Assembly (NCBI GenBank): GCA_934663885.1
Contig: CAKUKW010000012.1
Span: 1 to 20,670, forward strand
DNA length: 20,670 nucleotides
Direction of reading: 5' to 3'
Source: an uncultured Tidjanibacter sp.
GTDB lineage: Bacteria; Bacteroidota; Bacteroidia; Bacteroidales; Rikenellaceae
Positions 1-7,783 of the stretch are shown here, piece after piece. Position 1 is the stretch's first letter; each line of letters opens with the position of its first letter. Below the pieces are notes generated by a model. It did no database searches. It saw nothing but the letters and a program-made list of their open reading frames with translations, and was not told the origin of the DNA. A program made the translations under genes and the position numbers.

Positions 1-699
1 TCCGGTACCTATAGACTGTCCTTCTATGGAACGCTCATCGAAGATTATCGTAAACTCGTCCTCTGGTTGCAGGGCGAAAAAATTGACACTCCAACCGTAT
101 ATGTTTTCCAATTCGACCGACAATGACGCAGGCATATTATTGGCAACCATACTATTCCATAACGAGCTCTCTATCCGGGCCGTTTCCTTGCGGCGGACCA
201 CGTCGACCTCTTTCTGGAACTTGCGTACGCCGATAGAGTCGTTGATAAAGGATATCACCACGAAATCGGTCAGGCTCTCATGATAAACGAAATGCATCAG
301 TTTGCGGTATCCGGCCGTATCGACCGAAAAGAAAGTGGTATAATCATTACCGGCTTTCATTTTGGTCATATCGAATATGGGTTTGCTCGTACGGGCTACC
401 TTGTCGATAGTTGCGGAATTCATACCCATACTGCCAAGCAGGTGCGAAAGGGTCTGTCTCTCCTTGACCTGCTCAGTTTCGACTTCGAGGGCGTTGTAGA
501 CTATACCGTACATCTCCTTTACCGGTTCCGGCTCGGGCTCCACCCTCGAACGTCGGGTGGTTTCCCTGCCCTCCTCCCCTTCCGATCCTTTCCACGGGAT
601 CAGGCAGACGGCAAGTATTATCACACCTACCGCCAACAGTGCCAGCAGCAGGTATTTTATTTTGCGGAGAGTACTCCTTTTAATTCTGATCTTAGCCAT
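1..699 (-). CDS. M23-family cell-wall metallopeptidase, N-terminal part (cut by window edge)
   Basis: Reading from 699 leftwards gives 233 open codons with no stop before the window edge, so the C-terminal part is missing. The protein starts with a basic stretch and one membrane segment at about residues 16-36, then an acidic/proline linker (PEPEPV). Residues about 78-160 look like the OapA/LysM-like N-terminal region of Bacteroidetes M23 peptidases (QTLSHLLGSMGM at 82-93, FDMTKMKAGNDY at 109-120). In that family a C-terminal LytM/M23 zinc domain cleaves peptidoglycan cross-links in the periplasm; that domain, with its HxH motif, lies outside the window, so the catalytic assignment is inferred. 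It starts 50 nt after the dipeptidyl peptidase stop and is probably cotranscribed with it. No separate promoter was seen in the gap. Confidence 0.75.
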   Translation of the reverse strand, partial: MAKIRIKRSTLRKIKYLLLALLAVGVIILAVCLIPWKGSEGEEGRETTRRSRVEPEPEPVKEMYGIVYNALEVETEQVKERQTLSHLLGSMGMNSATIDKVARTSKPIFDMTKMKAGNDYTTFFSVDTAGYRKLMHFVYHESLTDFVVISFINDSIGVRKFQKEVDVVRRKETARIESSLWNSMVANNMPASLSVELENIYGWSVNFFALQPEDEFTIIFDERSIEGQSIGTG

Positions 700-749
700 T
701 TTTTTCAGGCGCTATTACTGGCTTCCTATTATCGCGGAAACGGAAAATT

Positions 750-2792
750 CTAGTTCTTCGCCGGCAGGTATGAGTAGTTTGCAGAATAATCGAGCATCTG
801 TTTCACATAGTCGTTCTGGTATTCGATGCGCACGTCGACTATTTGACCTCCCTCCATGACAGGCCTGTAAACGGGATTTATGAATCCACGGTACGGCTGT
901 ATTCCGAGCTCCTCGTAGCGCTCAAGTATTTCCGTGTGGAAGGCGGGATCTATCTTTATTCCGTAAGTCTCTATAAGTTTGCCCGCGGCTTTGAAATCGC
1001 CTTCGGATTTTATGCGCTGTATCTCGCGCAACTGCTGGGCGAATATCCCGCGAAGCTTGTCGAAGTCGTTTACAACTATATACGTTTTGCCTTCCATGAC
1101 GGCTTTTTCTATCACATTATCCTTTTTACCGAGTTCGTAGGCCCATTCGCCTATGGTCTTCCGATTGCGCATGTGGGTCTGCTCTACATCCTTCCCGAGC
1201 TCTATACGGGCCAGCTGCGTCATCATCCCATTCATGATATAATTGGAATATTCTGCTTTGAATACCTCGTGATTGGGGATAATGCCCAGCTCTATGAGTT
1301 TATCGTCCGCAATGTAATAGAGTGCGAACAAATCGGCGCGCATCTCTTCGATAACCGACGAGTACTGTTTCAGCGCGTCGCGCGAGACTCCCGGAGCGAG
1401 CTTGCCCGAACCGTGTCCGAGGCATTCGTGGAGGTCCGTATGCAGGTCACCGGCCAGAGTGCCGTACCTGGTGTACCTGTTGCGGTCCTCTTCGCGCATC
1501 ATAAATTCTTCGAGGAAACCGCTTCCTTTAGACGCTTCACTATCGGCCTGCGTCAGGTTCTGTATTGTGACCGACTTCGAACCGTAATCGGCCCTGATCC
1601 AGTCGGCGTTGGGTAGATTGACGCCTATCGGGGGAGCCGGATAGGAGTCGCCTCCAAGCATGGTCGCATTTATCACCTTAGCGGTTACGCCTTTAACTTC
1701 TTCCTTTTTGAATTTATCCTGAATAGGCGAATGATCCTCGAACCACTGCGCATTGGCGCTTATTATATCCGTGCGCTTGGTTGCTTCGATATCTTTGAAA
1801 TTGACGATGGACTCCCAGGATGCCTTGTATCCGAGGGGGTCGCCGTAATTCTCTATGAAGCCGTTGATGAAATCGACCCTGGTTACGGTATCCTGCACCC
1901 ACATAATGCTGTAGCTGTCAAAAGTCTTCAAATCGCCGCTTTTGTAATACGAGATAAGCTCGTTTATCACACTCTTCTGGGGTTGTTCGGCCACTTCCGC
2001 CGCTTTCTCCAACCAGTAGATTACTTTCCCGATAGCTGCTGAGTACATACCGCCAGCTTTCCATGTTTTCTCGACAAGTTTGCCGTTCTCTTTTACAAGC
2101 TTGGAGTTAAGTCCGTATGAGATAGGGGTCGGATCATTTTTCTTCGTCATCCTGGCATAGAAATTCTCAGCCTCTTTCTGCGTTACGCCTTCGTAATAGT
2201 TCATCGAAGAAGTTTTGAGCAGATCCTGGCCTGCAGCCTGGTTGAGTCTCGTAGGATAGAGGGCAGGATCAAAAATCGCCGGTTTCACAACCGCGAGTAT
2301 CTCTTCGACAGTGCCGAAATCACGCGGCAGTTTGCCCTCCGGAACAGCGTCTACAAGTGTATCAAAGTAGTCAGCGGTAAATTCCGGTACGAATTTATCG
2401 TTCGAATAATGGTGATGTATACCGTTGGCAAACCACACTTTCTTGAGGTATTTCTCGAAAGCCACCCACTCCCCTGCTTTCTTATCCCCGTTATAGTTCA
2501 TATATATCGCCTCGAGGGTGCGGCGTATAACAAGGTTGTATTTAAAGTTCTGGTCGAACATTATGTCGCGGCCGCAGAGGGCGGCCTCGTTAAGGTAATA
2601 GAGGAGTTTTTTCTCCTGCAGGGTCAGTTCTTCGAACCCGGGAACCTTGAATTGCTGCACTCTTATATCGTCGAAAGTATCGACCACCCATTTGAATTCC
2701 TCTTCCTGCGGCTGGGGTTCCGCCTTGGAACCGCAGGATACCGCGCATAAAGCCATAATAGACATAACAGAAATAATTAATCCTTTTTTCAT
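750..2792 (-). CDS. Dipeptidyl peptidase III (family M49), lipoprotein
   Basis: A 680-residue protein, close to the length of the studied Bacteroides enzyme of this family. The zinc motif HExxGH is HECLGH at 455-460, and the second M49 motif EExRAD is EEMRAD at 482-487, so both ligand sets are present. M49 enzymes remove dipeptides from the N-terminus of short peptides. The start (MKKGLIISVM) is a signal peptide ending in a lipobox AVSC with Cys20, followed by an acidic Gln/Glu-rich linker, so I infer a lipid-anchored enzyme outside the cytoplasm, whereas the eukaryotic enzyme is cytosolic. It is the first gene of a likely two-gene unit with the M23 peptidase downstream, which suggests joint turnover of peptides or wall fragments. 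A TAnnTTTG promoter element lies about 66 nt upstream of the start codon. Confidence 0.93.
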   Translation of the reverse strand: MKKGLIISVMSIMALCAVSCGSKAEPQPQEEEFKWVVDTFDDIRVQQFKVPGFEELTLQEKKLLYYLNEAALCGRDIMFDQNFKYNLVIRRTLEAIYMNYNGDKKAGEWVAFEKYLKKVWFANGIHHHYSNDKFVPEFTADYFDTLVDAVPEGKLPRDFGTVEEILAVVKPAIFDPALYPTRLNQAAGQDLLKTSSMNYYEGVTQKEAENFYARMTKKNDPTPISYGLNSKLVKENGKLVEKTWKAGGMYSAAIGKVIYWLEKAAEVAEQPQKSVINELISYYKSGDLKTFDSYSIMWVQDTVTRVDFINGFIENYGDPLGYKASWESIVNFKDIEATKRTDIISANAQWFEDHSPIQDKFKKEEVKGVTAKVINATMLGGDSYPAPPIGVNLPNADWIRADYGSKSVTIQNLTQADSEASKGSGFLEEFMMREEDRNRYTRYGTLAGDLHTDLHECLGHGSGKLAPGVSRDALKQYSSVIEEMRADLFALYYIADDKLIELGIIPNHEVFKAEYSNYIMNGMMTQLARIELGKDVEQTHMRNRKTIGEWAYELGKKDNVIEKAVMEGKTYIVVNDFDKLRGIFAQQLREIQRIKSEGDFKAAGKLIETYGIKIDPAFHTEILERYEELGIQPYRGFINPVYRPVMEGGQIVDVRIEYQNDYVKQMLDYSANYSYLPAKN

Positions 2793-2857
2793 AACGCTGC
2801 GTTTATATTTTTATATATATTGTTTTCCGGGGATATACCGTCCTGCGGTACAATACG

Positions 2858-2865
2858 CAAAGTTA
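2858..2865 (-). promoter_or_regulatory. Promoter -7 element of the dipeptidyl peptidase gene
   Basis: The minus strand reads TAACTTTG, an exact match to the Bacteroidetes TAnnTTTG box. This would give a leader of about 55-60 nt. No TTTG is at the expected distance upstream, only a weak TTTA, so the assignment rests on the -7 box and position. Confidence 0.5.
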
Positions 2866-3112
2866 AAAAATTATATCTGTAAATAATGGGATTCCGGCCG
2901 ATTCTGTTAGAGTCTCTATAAAATTTAATGATAAAAAATGTTATCACCCGTCGCGCAGTGATATTCTTATATCCAGCAAGGAGCATAGCCGACGCTGATT
3001 AGAGAGAAGGAATGGGGAAAAACTTCAGGGAGCGGCATAACAGATTTATTGAATAATGTTTAAAGAGGCTCATAATTCCGATTCAAAATAGAGTTGGTAT
3101 TTTTATTCTTTT

Positions 3113-3120
3113 TAACTTTG
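3113..3120 (+). promoter_or_regulatory. Promoter -7 element of panC
   Basis: TAACTTTG matches the TAnnTTTG consensus and lies 58 nt before the panC ATG. A TTGG sequence at 3094-3097 could be a weak -33 element, but its spacing of about 15 bp is shorter than the usual 19-20. The presumed leader begins with the GC-rich hairpin-like segment at 3122-3140. Confidence 0.5.
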
Positions 3121-3178
3121 CCCCCGTCCGGAAGCCGGGGCCCGGAAAAATTCCCTGAGTAATGCCGGAAAAAAGCTA

Positions 3179-4015
3179 ATGAAGCAGGTTGAAACCATAA
3201 GTGAGCTTAAAAATGAGCTGGCCGGTAAACGCGGCGGCAAAATAGGCTTCGTCCCCACGATGGGAGCGCTCCACGCGGGGCATATTTCGCTGGTGGACAG
3301 GGCGCGCCGCGAGAACGACACCGTAGTGGTGAGCGTTTTCGTTAACCCCACCCAGTTCAACGATCCCGAAGATTTGCGCCGCTATCCGCGCACACTCGAA
3401 GCCGACGCAGCCATGCTGAAGGAAGCGGGGGTCGATTACGTTTTCGCGCCTTCGGTGGAGGAAATATACCCTGAGCCCGACACCAGGGTCTTCGACTTCG
3501 GGCTGCTGGATAAAGTAATGGAAGGGGCGACGCGGCCGGGTCATTTCAACGGCGTGGCCCAGGTTGTCAGCCGCCTTTTCGATATTATCGGGCCCGACAG
3601 GGCATACTTCGGTCAAAAGGACTTCCAGCAACTGGCTATAATACGCGAGTTGGTCAGGCAGACGGGAGACGACATAGAAATAGTGGAATGCCCCATAGTG
3701 CGCGAAACGGACGGCCTTGCGATGAGTTCACGCAACACCCTGCTCACACCTGGGCACAGGGTTGCGGCGGCCAATATTTATAAAACCCTCGGCAAGGCAC
3801 GGGAATTGAAGGGTAAGATGAGCGTTCCCGAATTGGAAAAATGGGTAACGGATGAGATAAATAAAAATCCTCTGCTGAAGGTTATTTATTTCCAGGTAGT
3901 GGACAGGGATACGCTGCAGAAATCTGCGAACTGGGGCGACGGAAAGCTCAAACAGGGATGCGTCGCGGTAACGGCGGGCAATGTCAGGCTCATAGATAAC
4001 GTTTATTTAGGGTAG
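3179..4015 (+). CDS. panC: Pantothenate synthetase (pantoate--beta-alanine ligase)
   Basis: This cytoplasmic enzyme joins pantoate and beta-alanine with ATP to make pantothenate, the coenzyme A precursor. The family signatures are all present: PTMGALHAGH at 26-35 (HxGH nucleotide motif), VFVNPTQF at 53-60, FGQKDFQQ at 144-151 and the KMSKS-like loop DGLAMSSRN at 178-186. Its 278 residues are the normal family length, so the gene is intact. The next gene, panD, makes beta-alanine, the substrate of this enzyme, and starts 69 nt after the panC stop on the same strand, so an operon is likely. No ketopantoate gene (panB or panE) is in the window. Confidence 0.98.
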   Translation: MKQVETISELKNELAGKRGGKIGFVPTMGALHAGHISLVDRARRENDTVVVSVFVNPTQFNDPEDLRRYPRTLEADAAMLKEAGVDYVFAPSVEEIYPEPDTRVFDFGLLDKVMEGATRPGHFNGVAQVVSRLFDIIGPDRAYFGQKDFQQLAIIRELVRQTGDDIEIVECPIVRETDGLAMSSRNTLLTPGHRVAAANIYKTLGKARELKGKMSVPELEKWVTDEINKNPLLKVIYFQVVDRDTLQKSANWGDGKLKQGCVAVTAGNVRLIDNVYLG

Positions 4016-4084
4016 CGTTCCGGATACGGGACGGTATTAACGCCCGGATAAGGAAAAGTAGTAACAGAATTCGTTTTAAAAGGT

Positions 4085-4438
4085 ATGAATATAGAAGTTT
4101 TAAAATCTAAGATACACAGGGTAACTCTCACGGCCGCCAACATTAATTATGTTGGCAGCATAGCGGTCGACGAGGATCTTATGGACGCCGCCAACATTAT
4201 TGGCGGCGAAAAAGTGCAGGTCGTGAACATCAATAACGGCGAGAGGCTGGAGACGTATGTCATTAAAGCCGAGAGGGGTTCGGGAACGATAAGCCTCAAC
4301 GGAGCGGCGGCACGTAAGGCCGCGGTAGGCGATATCCTCATAATTATTTCCTATGCGAGCATGGACTTCGAAGAAGCCAAAACGTTCAAACCGTGGGTGG
4401 TATTTCCCGACACGGCAACCAACAGGTTAGTGAAATAA
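4085..4438 (+). CDS. panD: Aspartate 1-decarboxylase proenzyme
   Basis: Decarboxylates L-aspartate to beta-alanine, feeding PanC. It is made as an inactive chain that cleaves itself at a Gly-Ser bond and turns the Ser into a pyruvoyl cofactor. The cleavage site is visible as Gly24-Ser25 in [18 protein letters not shown], followed by the usual core ([14 protein letters not shown], then [11 protein letters not shown]). Its 117 residues match the family length. It sits directly behind panC and is followed by a hairpin with a T run, so panC-panD looks like a complete two-gene unit. Confidence 0.98.
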   Translation: MNIEVLKSKIHRVTLTAANINYVGSIAVDEDLMDAANIIGGEKVQVVNINNGERLETYVIKAERGSGTISLNGAAARKAAVGDILIIISYASMDFEEAKTFKPWVVFPDTATNRLVK

Positions 4439-4506
4439 AGGGATCTGTTAACCGGATTCCGGAAAAATGAAATTAACCGGGATCTTGTTGCACCTTAAGA
4501 TAAATC

Positions 4507-4541
4507 GGCGCGTATCTTGTCGGATACACGCCTGCTTTTTC
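4507..4541 (+). terminator. Rho-independent terminator after panC-panD
   Basis: The arms GGCGCGTATC and GATACACGCC form a 10-bp stem with one C-A mismatch and a 6-nt loop (TTGTCG), followed by TGCTTTTT. It lies 68 nt after the panD stop on the same strand. Confidence 0.75.
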
Positions 4542-4575
4542 TAATGGGGCGGGCTTTGCAGTAAAATTATAATGT

Positions 4576-4591
4576 TTACCGGTTCCGGTAA
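4576..4591 (-). terminator. Possible weak terminator after the rdgB-like gene
   Basis: TTACCGGTTCCGGTAA is a short perfect inverted repeat 26 nt beyond the stop of the minus-strand gene. The following bases are AT-rich (ACATTATAATTTTA) but lack a clean T run, so termination is only possible. Confidence 0.3.
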
Positions 4592-4616
4592 TCCCTCTTT
4601 AGCCTACCGTAATGTG

Positions 4617-5201
4617 TCAAGTTCCTTCCTTCAGAAGGAATTCCTTAAGCTTACGTACCGCTGCGGCACGATGGCTGATTTCATTTTTGAGTGCTGCGGG
4701 CATTTGTGCGAAAGTTTCGTCGTAGCCGTCGGGGATAAAAACAGGATCGTATCCGAAACCGCCTGTACCCTCTACAGATTCGGTTATCCGGCCGTTTATT
4801 ATACCTTCGAAAGTATATTCCTCGCCTTCAAGTATAAGCGCAATTACTGTCCTGAAACGGGCTGTGCGGTCTTCTTTCCCTTCCAGGTTGGCCAGCAGCA
4901 GCCGGACGTTGGCCTCGAAATCGTGTCCCCCGCCCGCATACCTGGCCGAGCGTACTCCCGGAGCCCCACCCAGCGCCCGCACTTCCATTCCGGTATCGTC
5001 GGCAAAACAATACAGTCCGGTCTTCTCATATACGTAGCGGGCTTTAGCGAGCGCATTCCCCTCTATATCGGGTTCGTTTTCGGGAATTTCTTCCGTAATG
5101 CTGCATTTGCGCAATGTTATGATATCGAAAGCGGGACCGAGTATATCCGTGACCTCTTCCAGCTTGTGGGCGTTATTAGTAGCGAATACCAGTTCAGTCA
5201 T
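4617..5201 (-). CDS. rdgB: dITP/XTP pyrophosphatase (non-canonical purine NTPase, RdgB/HAM1 family)
   Basis: Hydrolyses ITP, dITP and XTP to the monophosphate plus pyrophosphate, keeping deaminated purines out of DNA and RNA. Its 194 residues match the family. Visible signatures are the N-terminal substrate motif TNNAHK at 8-13, the catalytic acidic motif FADDTGMEV around Asp68/Asp69, GAPGVRSARYAG near 79-90, and the C-terminal base-specificity motif SHR at 176-178. The ATG is 6 nt after the stop of the HAD phosphatase gene, so the two are almost certainly translated from one mRNA. The gene converges with panD. Confidence 0.96.
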   Translation of the reverse strand: MTELVFATNNAHKLEEVTDILGPAFDIITLRKCSITEEIPENEPDIEGNALAKARYVYEKTGLYCFADDTGMEVRALGGAPGVRSARYAGGGHDFEANVRLLLANLEGKEDRTARFRTVIALILEGEEYTFEGIINGRITESVEGTGGFGYDPVFIPDGYDETFAQMPAALKNEISHRAAAVRKLKEFLLKEGT

Positions 5202-5207
5202 AGCAAC

Positions 5208-6068
5208 TTAGCATTTTTCCCCGCCCGGGCGGCGCATTGAGAGCTCCTTTATTTTATTATCGGTATATATTTTGTCTATTATGGTTTTGACAAGGATATC
5301 CATATCGCCGCTATCACGGTAATCCGCAGGGCAGACATAAGTTACGCGGCCCTCGTCGATAAGCCGCTCCATCTGATGATGGGCCGATTCGTCCCCGGGA
5401 CTGTAAACGGCTATGGAGTGTCCGCCGGAAGCCTTAACGAGCCTCATGCACGGGATATCCGTAGTCCCGTCTCCGATATATATCATGTGCTTGAACTGCA
5501 CGGGCCGGTCCTCCTCCTTCATATACTGATTTACGAGCTTCGAATCGTTCATAGAGTCCACGCCCTTGTTTATCTTGTATATGAACTGCGTCTTGTTGGT
5601 ATAATTCACGGCCACGGCCGGCCAGTATGCTATGCCTTCCTCATCGTACAGGAAAGAGCAGGCGAATATATTCTTGAATTCGTGGGCGATCTCCGTCCCT
5701 TCTATCATCTCCTTTATACCCGAAGAATTGATAAAATGTTCCACCTTGAGCCCTTTTTCGGAGCCGTAACGGTTTATACGCCCGAACCACTCGACGACTC
5801 CGGGGAAGAATTCAATCGCTTTACCGGCGCGGCGGAAACCCTCCTTATGCAGGGACAGCCCCTTTTCCTTAGCTCCTTCTATCATCTTGGACATATATGC
5901 AAGGATGGGGTCGGCATCCTGCTCCAAAGCCATACGGTTGCTCTCGTGCCAAAACTCTGCGTTGCTTTTACCCACCGCCGGTATAAAATCATACTCCTGC
6001 ATATTGCCCGGCGCCAGCGTACCGTCGAAGTCGTAAATAAGCGCTACAGTTACCTCTTTTTTATCCAT
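5208..6068 (-). CDS. HAD-superfamily phosphatase
   Basis: A soluble HAD hydrolase. With the start chosen here, motif I is IYDFDGT with its two Asp at residues 13 and 15, motif II is the NSSG stretch near residue 115, and motif IV is the loop IGDGTTDIPCM near residues 198-208. An alternative ATG three codons upstream (6077) would add MLI; I prefer 6068 because the -7 promoter box at 6095-6102 would leave only about 14 nt of leader for the longer form. It is the promoter-proximal gene of a two-gene unit with rdgB, 6 nt apart. The substrate cannot be read from the sequence; pairing with a nucleotide-pool enzyme makes a nucleotide or phosphosugar substrate possible but unproven. Confidence 0.9.
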   Translation of the reverse strand: MDKKEVTVALIYDFDGTLAPGNMQEYDFIPAVGKSNAEFWHESNRMALEQDADPILAYMSKMIEGAKEKGLSLHKEGFRRAGKAIEFFPGVVEWFGRINRYGSEKGLKVEHFINSSGIKEMIEGTEIAHEFKNIFACSFLYDEEGIAYWPAVAVNYTNKTQFIYKINKGVDSMNDSKLVNQYMKEEDRPVQFKHMIYIGDGTTDIPCMRLVKASGGHSIAVYSPGDESAHHQMERLIDEGRVTYVCPADYRDSGDMDILVKTIIDKIYTDNKIKELSMRRPGGEKC

Positions 6069-6094
6069 AATTAACATAAAATTAAACCGTCATA

Positions 6095-6102
6095 CAAAAA
6101 TA
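6095..6102 (-). promoter_or_regulatory. Promoter -7 element of the HAD phosphatase-rdgB unit
   Basis: The minus strand reads TATTTTTG, matching TAnnTTTG, 26 nt upstream of the preferred start. A TTTG lies only 12 bp further upstream, too close for a normal -33 element, so the call is moderate. Confidence 0.45.
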
Positions 6103-6165
6103 CTAAAATTATCGCAAACAGACTTTTGAACATTATTCCGGTATTTTATGGATTATGTGTTATAT

Positions 6166-6195
6166 TTTGATTTTCAGATGTAAGTATTAATTTTG
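6166..6195 (+). promoter_or_regulatory. Promoter of the BACON-domain lipoprotein gene
   Basis: TTTG at 6166-6169 and TAATTTTG at 6188-6195 are separated by 18 bp, close to the Bacteroidetes -33/-7 pattern. Start of transcription would be near 6202, giving about 80 nt of leader. An AGGAG sequence lies at 6272-6276, 4 nt before the first ATG. Confidence 0.6.
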
Positions 6196-6280
6196 TAAAA
6201 AAGAATATTTTTCTTGCCGACCCAATTATTTTTTGATAAACCCAAATTATTAATTAATCCCATTTACGAATAGGAGTAAA

Positions 6281-6994
6281 ATGCATCTAACAATGAAAAA
6301 ACTTTACTTTTTAGGAATTATTGCGCTTCTGCTTGCGGCAGCCTGTAACAGGGAGCCAGTAGAGGTTGTTTTCAGGGTAGACCCTGCTTCTGAGATAGAG
6401 TTTACGGAAGACGGCGGATTCAAAACCGTCGAAGTTACGTATAACGGTAGCGATACATGGAGCGCCACTACCGAGGACGAGTGGATAGAGATACTCGCCG
6501 GCAGCGGCTCTTCTAACGGAACCGTATACGTCAGGGTAGGTAGCCATATAGGTTTTGGTCCCCGCGAGGGTACGGTCGCGGTTGTGGCCGACGGATTCAA
6601 TCCGGTGATTATCAGCGTTTCGCAGGCAGGATTCATTCCGGAGCCCGAACCGGAACATATCAGCCAGCGCTCTTCATGGAGCAGGCTTAACCTCAAAGGT
6701 TACGTCGACAAGCTGAGCCTCTATTTTAACGACACGGAGCAGCCCCGCGTTACAATGCACAACCTCGAGTTCAATAAGTACGGTATGCTCACCAAATTCC
6801 AGGTGAAAGCCAACATGGCCCTGCATACCGGAACGATTAACGTCGAGTATTCGCCCACCGACCCCAAACAAATCGTTAAAATATCCGGCACCACACCTTA
6901 CAACACGGGTACATTCATCCTTGAATTCGAGTACGGCACCCATGTCAAATACATTCAGGTCGAAGACCTTTTATTCCAGTTCGACAACCAGTGA
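6281..6994 (+). pseudogene. BACON-domain surface lipoprotein, 5' part ending at an in-frame TGA
   Basis: Encodes 237 residues before TGA at 6992-6994. The start has a signal peptide with lipobox LAAAC; translation may begin at 6281 (AGGAG 4 nt upstream) or at the ATG at 6293 (MKKLYF...). Residues about 30-118 form a BACON domain (FTEDGGFKTVEVTYNG, then WIEIL, then VIISVSQAG), a beta-sandwich common in Bacteroidetes surface and glycan-binding proteins. The rest is beta-rich and of no family I recognise. After the TGA the same frame stays open for another 189 codons of coding character, so this is one gene of about 427 codons broken by a nonsense codon. A truncated secreted product could still be made. 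TGA is a true stop elsewhere in this window (hexokinase, prenyl synthase). Confidence 0.75.
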
Positions 6995-7564
6995 AAATAC
7001 ACATTCTGGCGCCTGTGGACCCCGCGCCTTATTCACAACCTCGAAAGGGTGGTGTTCGTGCAGGACTACAAGGACGACATCGAAGATATGGAGATGTGGT
7101 ACGAGATCGAGGGCGACACGGGCGAATTGTGGCTGTCGTCGAAATATCTGGGCGAATACAGCGAGCAGGCCTTCCAGTGGCTCACTTTCGACGGCGATTA
7201 TCCCACCGAAGTAAAGTACCTGTGGGCGGGCCTCGGATTCCCGATGAACTATTACAGCATCTACGATATCGATACCGCGAACGGTTATTTCAACTCCTAC
7301 CAACTGAGCATTGAGCGCGCTTTCAACTGGATAGAGAGGAGCTATAACGGTGATTCCTACAACTCTATAGCGTCGCTTATGGACTTCGATATTACCGGCG
7401 ACGTTACTTTCCCGATGGTTTACGACGCGCAGGGAAGTATAACCGATTTCGGTAACGGCACGATTACTTACGGGTATATATATGACGACCGGAATAACTG
7501 GACGACCGTGACCAGAACGGGTACAGAGGCCGAAACCTTAACAAGGACGGTAGAATATAAATAG
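6995..7564 (+). pseudogene. 3' part of the BACON lipoprotein gene, same frame after the TGA
   Basis: This is the direct in-frame continuation of the 5' part. The first 18 codons after the TGA read KYTFWRLWTPRLIHNLER, then a GTG at 7049 opens a 171-residue stretch. The product is rich in aromatic and acidic residues and ends with a run resembling Bacteroidetes tyrosine/aspartate 'YD'-type repeats (YDAQGSITDFGNGTITYGY, then a YDDRNNWTTVTRT segment), often found at the C-termini of surface lipoproteins. Alone it has no signal peptide and could not reach the surface, so independent function from the GTG is unlikely. A strong terminator follows within 25 nt, consistent with this being the end of the original gene. 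Confidence 0.7.
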
Positions 7565-7584
7565 CCCGAATATATCTTAAACTG

Positions 7585-7618
7585 AAAAAGTCCCGCCAGG
7601 CGCGGGGCTTTTTATTTT
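7585..7618 (+). terminator. Rho-independent terminator after the BACON lipoprotein gene
   Basis: AGTCCCGC and GCGGGGCT pair as an 8-bp stem with one T-G pair, a CAGGC loop and a following TTTTATTTT tract. It is 24 nt after the gene's end. Confidence 0.85.
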
Positions 7619-7708
7619 ACCATAGCGTATACGCAGATCGGCGCTTAAACTCCCGGCTGCCGCAATATATCGCTCCCGGCAAAAGTGAGGTACCACGCCT
7701 TGTCCTTC

Positions 7709-7748
7709 TAAAATAAAAACCCCGGCCGCCATCACGGGCGGCCGGAGT
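7709..7748 (-). terminator. Rho-independent terminator after the DUF3575-DUF3868 unit
   Basis: On the minus strand ACTCCGGCCGCC pairs with GGCGGCCGGGGT as a 12-bp stem (one T-G pair) with loop CGTGAT, followed by TTTTTATTTT. It sits 35 nt past the stop of the OmpA-like gene and faces the terminator of the convergent lipoprotein gene. Confidence 0.88.
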
Positions 7749-7783
7749 ACATATATATAAATTTCGGGGTAAATTTTTAGGGG

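Larger units (their letters stand above)
2793..3178. other. Divergent intergenic region between the DPP III gene and panC
   Basis: This 386-bp gap separates divergent genes and holds outward-facing TAACTTTG boxes for both. The left part is AT-rich; the centre (about 2945-3060) shows no convincing gene, repeat or hairpin. A GC-rich element with CCCCG and CGGGG arms lies at 3122-3140, in the presumed panC leader. Confidence 0.5.

Noticed and set aside
843..1616. Long open plus-strand frame of 257 codons inside the DPP III gene
   Set aside because: It is antisense to a gene with clear M49 motifs and has no recognisable family features; long antisense frames are common at this base composition.
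6992..6994. TGA as selenocysteine or reassigned Trp codon
   Set aside because: TGA is the genuine stop of other genes in the window, no selenocysteine hairpin was seen behind it, and the protein is not a redox type.
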